64,000 nt of DNA, from positions 124,001 through 188,000 of the forward strand of contig NZ_QEXM01000022.1 in NCBI RefSeq assembly GCF_004127445.1, in the 5' to 3' direction. The DNA comes from Streptomyces alfalfae (GTDB taxonomy: Bacteria > Actinomycetota > Actinomycetes > Streptomycetales > Streptomycetaceae). A program made the position numbers and the translations under genes. Shown here piece by piece: positions 51,126 through 58,560 of the stretch (the stretch's first letter is position 1; each line of letters starts with the position of its first letter). The notes below the pieces were generated by a model. It worked only from the letters and a program-made list of their open reading frames with translations. It was not told the origin of the DNA and did no database searches.

Positions 51126-53987
51126 CTACTCGCCGCGCTCAGTGATGAAGTCGACGAGCCTGCCTTCATTGATGGCGATCAGCCGTGTCTCGTCATCGGA
51201 CCACGCACCCGGGTCCGCGCCCCGGTACGGAGCGAGGAACGCGTCCAGCACGGCGTTGTTGTCCTGCTCCCCCTCGTCCTGGCTGCCGTCATGGTTCGTG
51301 TGGAACGTACGGCCCTGGAAGACGAAGTCGTCCCCGTTGGCCCGCTTCTCACCGGGAACCGCGCCCCGCTTGACCGCCTCGGCGGCGAGCTGCTCCAGGA
51401 AGGCGGTCTTGCCGTCGCCCGCGTTGCCGGTGATCACCACCAGTCGGTGGTTCCCGGCCAGTACGTCCGCCCGCAGCCGGGTGTCCAGCGCGGTGGCCAC
51501 GTAGAGCGGGAACTCCGCGGGGTCCAGCCCTCGAGTGCCGGCGTTGGTCCGGCTGCTCTGGCTGTACAGGGTCTGGAGGTGGCTGACGAAGGGGTTGGAG
51601 TTCTCCGCAACCGTCGCGGCGGGCGGCGGGGAGGGCAGGGTGTACGCCATCCCGTGCCGCGCGGCGGCGGGTCGCACCCGCACCTCGCCGACGGCCCGTA
51701 CGGCGGCCAGGAACGCCTCGGCGTCGGGAAAACGGTCCGCCCGGCGGGGCGCGATCGAGCGCATCAGCAGGTCGGCGAAGGCCCGGCTCAGATCGCCCAG
51801 CCCCGCGATCTTTCGAGGGTCGAGTCCCGGCTCGCCGCGCGGCGGCTCCTGCTTGCGTGGCCAGGGGTACTCCCCCGTGAGCGCCATGTAGGCGGAGATG
51901 CCCAGGGCGTACAGGTCGAGGTCGGCGAGTTCCGCGCGGGTGGGGCGCTGTCCTCGGGCAGAGTCCGGCGGGTAGTACTTCGGGGAGCCCAGGGTGGGGG
52001 TCAGGGTGGAGTCGACCGAGACTGCGGCGTTGAAGTCCAGCAGCTTGGTGCCCTCGGGGGTCCACAGCAGGTTGCTGGGCTTGATGTCGCAGTGGTAGAC
52101 GCCGTTGCCGTGCAGGTGATCGAGCCCGCGCAGACAGTCCTCCAGCAGCCGCTTCACGTCGGCCGCACCAAGCTTGCGCTCCCGACGGGACACCGCCTGA
52201 AGGTCGTGCCCTTCTGCGAACTCCATGCGCAGATAGGGGAATCCGCCCTTAGGCAGCCAGTCGGCGTCGATGAGCCGCACCAGGTTCGGGTGCGGCGGAA
52301 GCTGCCGCAGGATGCGGTATTCGTCCTTGAGCCGGACCTCGACGGACTCGCGGTCCTTGGTGATGATCTTCAGCACCTCGTCGGTGTCGTCCAGGGTGTT
52401 GAACACCTGGTAGACCACGCCGAAGCTGCCCCGGCCCAGTTCCTTGCGGACGTGGAACTTTTCCGTGAGCCGGAAGCCCGCTGGCAGACCGTAGTAGCGG
52501 TGCGGGTTCGACCAGTCGAAGGGTTCCTCGGGCTCCCCGGGCGGCGCATGGCCTCCCGCGCCGCGTCCGCCTCCCGCTCCGGCACCCGAGCCCGCCCGCA
52601 GCAGCGCCTCCAGTTCGGCGACGGCCGCCGCCGCGTCCGGCCGCTGTGCCGGATCTGCGGCCAGCAGTCGCCTGATCAGGTCCTTGATGCCGGGATCGAG
52701 TCCCGAGGCGTCGTCGAGGCTGTCGAGCAGCCGGCCCCCGCCGGTAACGATGGGCAGTTCGCCGGTGAAGAGCTCATGGAAGAGAACCCCGGCCGCGTAC
52801 ATGTCGGACGCCGTGGAGAATGAATGAGGCCCGGCCGCGCATTCCGGGGCCAGATAGGCGGCGTCATGGCGCTCGTACGCGTCCATCGCCACCGTGCCTG
52901 CGCGGGGCTGACCAGTGTGCGCGTAGTCGAAGCCGGTGATCATCGCCGTGCCGTTGCGGGCCACCAGCACCGTGTCCGGAGTGATGTGCCGGTGCACCAC
53001 CCGGTATCCGTGCGCCACCGCCAGCCCCGACAGCACCCCGGACACCACCCGGCGCTTGGCGTCCGCTCCCAGCACGGGCTGGCCGCCGCCTGCGGACATG
53101 CGCACCCGCAGCGCCTCGGCCTGTACATCCTTCAGCACCACCGCGTAGCCGGTCTCGTCGTCCAGGGGGACTACATCGACGCACGGCACGATGTTGCGGC
53201 TCGGCGGCAGTTTGTTGAGCGCCTGGAGCGGGTTGCCGATCTTCTCGCGCGCCCGGGTGTGCTCCTCCTCGGGCACCAGCGGATCGACGGTGTGCACCTG
53301 CACGAGGTAGGTCCCCGAGTTCGGCTGGTCCGGCCGCACCGCCCGGTACACCGACACCCGGTCCGCGTCGTCCGTCGCCTCGGAATCGGCTTCGGCCAGG
53401 GTCTCGAAAGATTCGTAGACACCGAACCGGCGCGGCCCCGACGACGGCCGGGACACCGCGCCCAGGGCGCGGGCGATCTCTTCGTGCAGCCCGGTGATGT
53501 CCATCACCGGCGCACTGTTGGACGGCCGGTGCCGCCGCAGGAACGGCACGAGATCCTTCAGCAGGACGGTGTTCTTCTCGTCCTTGCCGTCCGGGTCGAT
53601 CAGCCGCGAGTCCTCGTACGGGAGGATCACCAACTCCTCGCACCACACCGACCCCAGTTGGTGCGAGACGCTCGACTGCCGCAGCAGACTCGCGACCGTC
53701 TTGGCGTGCTCCCGGACCTTGCGCACCGGACTCGGAAACGGCTGCCGCCCGGCCGGGAACCACCTCGGGCCGTGCACCTCGATCCGGCCGTGGGTCCCCT
53801 TGGTGTCAGCGATGTAGCAGGCACGGTCGGTGAGGATCGCGAGGTCGACCTCGAAGGTCTGCCGGTGCCGGGTGATCTCGAAGTTGTGGATCACGGTCCA
53901 TTCGGCGGGCGCGTTGTCCCGCAGATGCCGCAGAACGACCTTCTCGGCGTCGTTGACCGGTTCTCCAACCCGGATGATGCGCGCCAT
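51126..53987 (-). CDS. mad6: N-terminal part of MADS protein kinase: NERD, pseudokinase, kinase, P-loop
   Basis: A 953-residue protein from ATG 53987 (G-rich ribosome site; upstream GTG/ATG alternatives less likely). A NERD domain covers about 15-130 ('NFEITRHRQTFEVDLAILTD', then DTKGTHGRIEV). The first kinase-like domain (about 190-450) has HRH instead of HRD (VVHRHITPD) and no DFG, so it is a pseudokinase. The second kinase (about 510-790) has GRGSFG, Lys in EVLKII, catalytic HCDIKPSN (about 632) and DFN in place of DFG. A P-loop ATPase then begins with GNAGDGKT (about 857). It ends at an in-frame TAG right after AINEGRLVDFITERGE. It corresponds to mad6, comparable in logic to PglW. Confidence 0.85.
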   Translation of the reverse strand: MARIIRVGEPVNDAEKVVLRHLRDNAPAEWTVIHNFEITRHRQTFEVDLAILTDRACYIADTKGTHGRIEVHGPRWFPAGRQPFPSPVRKVREHAKTVASLLRQSSVSHQLGSVWCEELVILPYEDSRLIDPDGKDEKNTVLLKDLVPFLRRHRPSNSAPVMDITGLHEEIARALGAVSRPSSGPRRFGVYESFETLAEADSEATDDADRVSVYRAVRPDQPNSGTYLVQVHTVDPLVPEEEHTRAREKIGNPLQALNKLPPSRNIVPCVDVVPLDDETGYAVVLKDVQAEALRVRMSAGGGQPVLGADAKRRVVSGVLSGLAVAHGYRVVHRHITPDTVLVARNGTAMITGFDYAHTGQPRAGTVAMDAYERHDAAYLAPECAAGPHSFSTASDMYAAGVLFHELFTGELPIVTGGGRLLDSLDDASGLDPGIKDLIRRLLAADPAQRPDAAAAVAELEALLRAGSGAGAGGGRGAGGHAPPGEPEEPFDWSNPHRYYGLPAGFRLTEKFHVRKELGRGSFGVVYQVFNTLDDTDEVLKIITKDRESVEVRLKDEYRILRQLPPHPNLVRLIDADWLPKGGFPYLRMEFAEGHDLQAVSRRERKLGAADVKRLLEDCLRGLDHLHGNGVYHCDIKPSNLLWTPEGTKLLDFNAAVSVDSTLTPTLGSPKYYPPDSARGQRPTRAELADLDLYALGISAYMALTGEYPWPRKQEPPRGEPGLDPRKIAGLGDLSRAFADLLMRSIAPRRADRFPDAEAFLAAVRAVGEVRVRPAAARHGMAYTLPSPPPAATVAENSNPFVSHLQTLYSQSSRTNAGTRGLDPAEFPLYVATALDTRLRADVLAGNHRLVVITGNAGDGKTAFLEQLAAEAVKRGAVPGEKRANGDDFVFQGRTFHTNHDGSQDEGEQDNNAVLDAFLAPYRGADPGAWSDDETRLIAINEGRLVDFITERGE

Positions 53988-54197
53988 CGCCGGCTGTTCC
54001 CCCCCCCTGTACGGTCCCGTCACCCTCGCACGTTCCCCCGCGCCTTGCGCACGGGGGCAGTTGACGGATGTGAACCGCACGGCACCGCCGTGTGCTCGCA
54101 TCACTCTAGTGTGGTCGGGTCCCCAGCGTGACCGGCTGTTGACAACTGGGCAGCTAGCCGCCGTGCTCAAGCCACAGCTTTCGAGAGTCGCCCACCG

Positions 54198-54506
54198 TCA
54201 GAGATCGTCGGGAAGCAGCCGGAAGGCGGGCTGACCGGCGAGCGGCCGCATCATGCGGAAGTGGCCGTCCGGCGTGAAGATGTCGGCCGTCCGGAAGGCC
54301 GCAGCCAGGGCCACGTTCATCGCATCCGTGGGCCCCACGCCCACCCCGCCATCCGCGTCGACGTAGCCTCGCATCACCGCCATGGCGGTCCTCAGATGCG
54401 GCGCCGCCCCTACGTGATCGCGTGCGAGCGGGACCGGGTAGGGCAGCGTCGGCGCCGGACAGCCCTCCTGCTCGCGGCTGACTTCGGCATCGACCTCGAA
54501 CAGCAC
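54198..54506 (-). pseudogene. PIN-domain (VapC-like) C-terminal fragment
   Basis: A frame ending GVGPTDAMNVALAAAFRTAD, 'IFTPDGHFRMMRPL', FRLLPDDL. This is the C-terminal half of a PIN nuclease (conserved Asp in TDAMNVALA and in TPDGHF). The N-terminal half with the first catalytic Asp is missing or scrambled: upstream of about 54440 the sequence no longer fits the fold. It is probably the remnant of a toxin gene. It sits between mad5 and mad6 and interrupts the otherwise overlapping operon. Confidence 0.6.
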
Positions 54507-54968
54507 GTGGTCGGCGTGGAGAGGGCGGCGTGATGCGGCAAGAACTCAGGGCCGCCCCGTTCGGCACCGAACGAACCACGTCCGCCACGGACACCACCCG
54601 CTCGGCGGAATGCGCCCTCGGGCAGCAGTCCGCGTACGAGGGCCTGGACGCCGGTGCCGACAGACGAAGGATGCGCTGCGGCGGCACAGCATGGGCCTGC
54701 AGCTGATGACCCGCTGCGGCTGCCCCTGCCACCAGCAGAAGGAGGGCCTGCGATGAACGCCGGAACCTCGTCCGAGCCGGGCAAGTCCCGCATGACGATC
54801 AGCACGTACCGCCTTACCGGTGACGGGCGGCAGATCGGCAAGGCCGAGGAGCACACTACGACGGCGGCCCCCTGCCCAGCTGCCCGACTCGCTGACGTGG
54901 CCGCCCTGCCACTGCCCCGCTGCCACACACCTCGGTAACCGTCTCCGCGACGACTGCCAGGCCCCTTC
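54507..54968. other. Mostly unassigned spacer between mad5 and the PIN fragment
   Basis: About 460 bases. Apart from one possible small plus-strand gene (54753-54938) I see no supported features. Several short frames change reading frame around 54640-54720, suggesting decayed sequence. Confidence 0.5.
54753..54938 (+). CDS. Possible 61-residue small protein
   Basis: ATG 54753 is preceded by GGAGGG at a good distance and opens with MNAGTSSEPGKSRMTISTYR; the rest is Thr/Ala/Pro rich with two Cys. It is on the strand opposite to the surrounding mad genes. The family is not recognised, and it may be a leftover of the decayed insertion that also carries the PIN fragment. Confidence 0.35.
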   Translation: MNAGTSSEPGKSRMTISTYRLTGDGRQIGKAEEHTTTAAPCPAARLADVAALPLPRCHTPR

Positions 54969-56423
54969 TCAGGCCGGGGTGGGCAGTTCCGCAGGGGCCA
55001 CGCCCGTATGCTCCGCGACTGCCTTGTCCAGCAGGTCCAGGGCCTGATCTTCCTTCGCGTCGGCCTCGTCCCGCTTGCGGTAGGCGGTCCGGATCGTTTC
55101 GGTGATTCGGTCTCGGTCAGCGGCGGTGAGCAGAGGCACGGGGACCTCGGCGCACAACCCGGTGTGAATGTCCTGCTGTTTACCCCCTGTGGACATTGAA
55201 CGCAGAACCCGGAACATTGACTCAGAGCGAAGGAAAGCGAAAAGGTAAGCGCCGGTGAATGGCGAATCACCAGGGCGCACACGGAGGAAATGCTCCGAGA
55301 AGGCGTACGTCAGCCAGGAACCAGTAGCAAAGATCGGTCGGCCGAACACCTCGTTCTCTCCAAGAGTTCCTTGCGAGGCAATGAGAATTGTCTCGTCTGG
55401 TGCCAAAACTTCTGGTGAAGTGTTGGCCTTGCTGACCCAGCGCCCTTCCGGACGCAACCAGAACGCCTGTCGCTGACCCACCAATTTATAACTGTACTGC
55501 GTACCTTCGGCGCCCTCGACACGCGTAAAGCGCAAGCCTCGGCTCAGCTGCCCGCCTTTGCAGATATCTCCAAGCAAGACGTGATCCACTTCGCGAAGTT
55601 CGTTGATGATCCTGCGAGCCCTCGGCTGATAGTTAAGCGCTCGCAGCGTCGTCGGCGTGAGTCCCCGCTGAGTGAAGCCCAGGTCCCGGGGCTGCTCATG
55701 CCACCGCAGGTCGAGCAGCTTCTCCAGGCGCGCCGTGGTGAACAGATCCCTGGTCGCCTCCTCCAGGCCGCTCTGGAACTCCGCCCGGAGCGACGCCGCC
55801 TCCTCCACGAGGTCGTGGATGCGGTTCTCAACGTCCTCTCCAAAACGCGGCACCGGAAGATCCGCGATGTGGTGCGGCTCGATATGCTGGATGATCGCGC
55901 CGTAGGCATGGCTCGTGATAATAGGGACGCCAAAACGGCTCCGCAGGAAGGTGTTGAGGTACCCCGACTTCACCCGTGCTGGATTGGCTTGGACCTTCAT
56001 CACATGCTGCGAGGACCAGATGCCCCGCATGTCAGGCCGCACATACGCCATTCGCCCGATGGTCCCCGAGCAAGAGATCAGCGTCATCCCGGGCTGGATC
56101 TCCAAGTACTGGAATTTGTTGGCGACCTCATGGCCGAGCAGCGGCAGATGCGTGAGATCGGCTTCCATCATGTCGGTGCTGCCAAGAAAAGGAACGCCCT
56201 GCTCAGGGTCATTGACGTAAACGCGGCTGAACTTGGGGCCGTTGAAAATGCCTCCATTGTGCCCGGCCGTGAGGTCCGACAGCGGGTCCTTGCGAACCGA
56301 AAGCCGCTTCAGCAACTGCTTCGCCGCGAACGCTCCCGACAGATAGGGCGCCGCGTCCAGACGAAGCCCCTGCTCCCGGAGCCAGCTGAGTCGGACCGGG
56401 TTTTCTGTGGACGCGGTCTTCAC
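54969..56423 (-). CDS. mad5: Type I restriction specificity (HsdS-like) subunit of MADS
   Basis: A 484-residue DNA-recognition subunit with two target recognition domains in head-to-tail order. TRD1 is at about 10-190 ('FLGSTDMMEADLTHLPLL', LISCSGTIGRMAYVRPDM, HIADLPVPRF), then a long helix (about 195-240, 'RIHDLVEEAASLRAEFQSGL'). TRD2 covers about 255-440 (LLGDICKGGQLSRG, LIASQGTLGENEVFG), followed by the distal helix with Arg/Asp/Glu repeats. The ATG overlaps the mad4 stop by 4 bases. It should give the methyltransferase its bipartite target sequence. Confidence 0.88.
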   Translation of the reverse strand: MKTASTENPVRLSWLREQGLRLDAAPYLSGAFAAKQLLKRLSVRKDPLSDLTAGHNGGIFNGPKFSRVYVNDPEQGVPFLGSTDMMEADLTHLPLLGHEVANKFQYLEIQPGMTLISCSGTIGRMAYVRPDMRGIWSSQHVMKVQANPARVKSGYLNTFLRSRFGVPIITSHAYGAIIQHIEPHHIADLPVPRFGEDVENRIHDLVEEAASLRAEFQSGLEEATRDLFTTARLEKLLDLRWHEQPRDLGFTQRGLTPTTLRALNYQPRARRIINELREVDHVLLGDICKGGQLSRGLRFTRVEGAEGTQYSYKLVGQRQAFWLRPEGRWVSKANTSPEVLAPDETILIASQGTLGENEVFGRPIFATGSWLTYAFSEHFLRVRPGDSPFTGAYLFAFLRSESMFRVLRSMSTGGKQQDIHTGLCAEVPVPLLTAADRDRITETIRTAYRKRDEADAKEDQALDLLDKAVAEHTGVAPAELPTPA

Positions 56424-57223
56424 TGCTTGGACTCCGTCTGCTTGGTGTGATCAGTCCCATACTCCCCCGCCGCCGTCGCCCCCTGGGCGGGGAACCATTC
56501 GGCCAACGTGGCCATCAGCCGCTGGAACGACTCGTCCGTGCACCTTCGCACGGAGGGCAGGGCGAGGGCCAGCCGCTTGAAGATGCCGTTGTTCTGGTCG
56601 CCGGTGTAGCCCTCCTCGTAGAGGTACTCCACCGCCCGCTTCGGGTCACCGGGCTTGGCGGCCCCGTGCTGCCACAGGCCGGCCTCCTCCAGCACCTGCC
56701 TCGGCGTGCGGTCGCCGCCCTTCGGTGTCCACAGGAGAACCCGCTTGACCAGGCCCGGGTCGTCGACCCAGAACCAGTTCTCCAGCTCGGGATCAATAAC
56801 GATGACCTCGAACTGCTCCCAGACGCCGTCCAATTGCGCGGCGATCCGGTCATGGATCTCGTCCGGGCCGGGGGAGCCCTCGTAGGCATTGTCCACGACC
56901 ACGACCGCACGGCGGTACTCACGTCTGCGCCGGTTGAGGATCTTGCCCGCTTCCCTCTTCACCAGCCCGGGATCGTGTCCACCCGCCCTGACGATGTCAG
57001 TCTTGTGGTTGAAGTCGAAGCGGGCGCAGCCCAGTTTGTAATGGAAGTCCTGCCGCCCCAGGAAGGTACCGATCATGGCCTCCATGCCCTTGTCGGCGAC
57101 CAGGAAGACCAGCTCCCGCTTCGCCCCCTCCTCCACCGGAGCCGACTGCTGGGGTACGGAGGAGGCCAAGGGCGTCGCGGAACCGGAACCGGAACGCCGC
57201 CCCTTCGCAGTCGCGCGGCTCAC
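56420..57223 (-). CDS. mad4: MADS protein with TOPRIM/DUF4276-like acidic motifs
   Basis: A 267-residue protein overlapping its neighbours by 4 bases on both sides. After a basic N-terminus come three acidic motifs in the spacing of TOPRIM-like DUF4276 proteins: VADKGMEAMIG (Glu, about 46), VVVVDNAYEGSP (Asp, about 110) and VIVIDPELENWFWVD (Glu/Asp, about 147). Downstream are 'RAVEYLYEEGYTGDQNNGIFKRLA' and a helical end. The TOPRIM-like reading is my inference from motif order. It is always next to the AAA ATPase here, like the ATPase/TOPRIM pairs of OLD-type and PARIS systems. Confidence 0.72.
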   Translation of the reverse strand: MSRATAKGRRSGSGSATPLASSVPQQSAPVEEGAKRELVFLVADKGMEAMIGTFLGRQDFHYKLGCARFDFNHKTDIVRAGGHDPGLVKREAGKILNRRRREYRRAVVVVDNAYEGSPGPDEIHDRIAAQLDGVWEQFEVIVIDPELENWFWVDDPGLVKRVLLWTPKGGDRTPRQVLEEAGLWQHGAAKPGDPKRAVEYLYEEGYTGDQNNGIFKRLALALPSVRRCTDESFQRLMATLAEWFPAQGATAAGEYGTDHTKQTESKQ

Positions 57224-58560
57224 TCGAAGACTCCTGTGGCGAAGAGCGTGCCGAGATCGAGGTCGTCCAGACCGGCGCGCCAGTCGGCCATACGCGGGTG
57301 GTGGTCGCCGCGTACGACGGTGACCGCGCCCGTCTCGGGGTCCATGCGGGTGGCGAGGACGTCGGCGAGGTCGGCCTGGGCCAGGACCAGCGGCGACTGG
57401 GAGGCGACGAGGACCTGGCTGCCACGTACGGTCCGCAGCGCCTGCATGACGATCTCGATGGCCTGGGGGTAGATGCCGTTCTCCGGCTCCTCGGTGACCA
57501 GCAGAGCGGGGGTGCGGGTCAGGTACGGCAGAAGCGTGAAGGCGAGTACCCGCAGGGTGCCGTCGGACAGGCCCGAGGAGGTGACCTGGTAGCCACCGCC
57601 GTAGGTCACGCGGAAGTAGGCGTGGCGGTCCTCCTCGCGTTCGACGACCTCGACTGCTTCGACCTGCGGCAGAGCGAGTTGGACCAGGTCGACCCAGGCG
57701 CCGTACCGCGCGGGGTCGTCGCGCTGGAGCTGGCTAGCGAGCCAGGGGGCGTTGAGGCCCTGAGTGTCGAGTCTCGGTTCGCGGCCAGCGGGCGGGGCAG
57801 CCTGACGGAGCGCGGACCACTCGGGTGCGTAGAGGATGGCGCCGTTGCGGAGGAGGTCCTGGAACCACAGCGCGGCGGGGAACTGCGTGTCGTCGAAGGG
57901 GACGGTGGCCAGAGCCAGGTTGCTTTGCTGGCTCCGGAAATTGAGCTGTTGGCCCTGCCGTCCCGCCTCAGGGGTGAAGCGGACGACGGGACCGCGGGTA
58001 CGAGCGATCACCGGGCGCCAGGACTCGTGCCACTGAGGGTTGATGCGCTGGTTGCGGCCCCGCCCGGTGACCGTGGCCTCATCCGGATCGCCGAGGGCTT
58101 TCACCTCGGGGATCGGCCGGACCGGGGTCTCCACATGGAAGAGCACCAGATACTCGCCGGCGATCTCCAGCCCCCGCCCGCCGTCCACAGGTTCGAGGTG
58201 GAGCTCGTACCTCAGATGCGTGGGCGCGGGGAACCGCGGATCGCGGCTGGACTCGGCGATCACGTCGGCGACCGGGCCGGGAAGCCGAGCTTCCATGGCG
58301 AAGCCGAAACCTCCGTCCCGGCCCCGGTGGGCGAGTTCCATGAGGGACAGAGCCCGAGGAGGCCGCCCGGTAGCCGGGGAGGGGTCCAGGAAGGCATCCT
58401 CGATCCGGCGGGAGGTCAGCAGCTCGCCGAGCAGGACGGGGATGTCCAGCAGGGTGCTCTTGCCCGACCCGTTCGCGCCGGCGAGTACGTGGAAGCGGGA
58501 CAGGTCGACGGCCAGGTCCTCGAAGCAGCGGTAGTTGTAGGCCTCGATCCGGGTGATCAC
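57220..58560 (-). CDS. mad3: MADS AAA (AAA15/21-type) ATPase
   Basis: A 446-residue SMC/ABC-like ATPase. MITRIEAYNYRCFEDLAVDL at the N-terminus leads to Walker A GANGSGKST (about 29-37). A family-typical central region follows, then the signature SGLSDGTLRVLAF (about 331) and Walker B LLVTEEPENGIYP (about 357), ending with VLVASQSPLVLAQADLADVL (switch region). The length and layout are those of stand-alone OLD-like ATPases lacking their own nuclease domain. The TOPRIM-like mad4 follows with a 4-base overlap. Confidence 0.88.
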   Translation of the reverse strand: MITRIEAYNYRCFEDLAVDLSRFHVLAGANGSGKSTLLDIPVLLGELLTSRRIEDAFLDPSPATGRPPRALSLMELAHRGRDGGFGFAMEARLPGPVADVIAESSRDPRFPAPTHLRYELHLEPVDGGRGLEIAGEYLVLFHVETPVRPIPEVKALGDPDEATVTGRGRNQRINPQWHESWRPVIARTRGPVVRFTPEAGRQGQQLNFRSQQSNLALATVPFDDTQFPAALWFQDLLRNGAILYAPEWSALRQAAPPAGREPRLDTQGLNAPWLASQLQRDDPARYGAWVDLVQLALPQVEAVEVVEREEDRHAYFRVTYGGGYQVTSSGLSDGTLRVLAFTLLPYLTRTPALLVTEEPENGIYPQAIEIVMQALRTVRGSQVLVASQSPLVLAQADLADVLATRMDPETGAVTVVRGDHHPRMADWRAGLDDLDLGTLFATGVFE

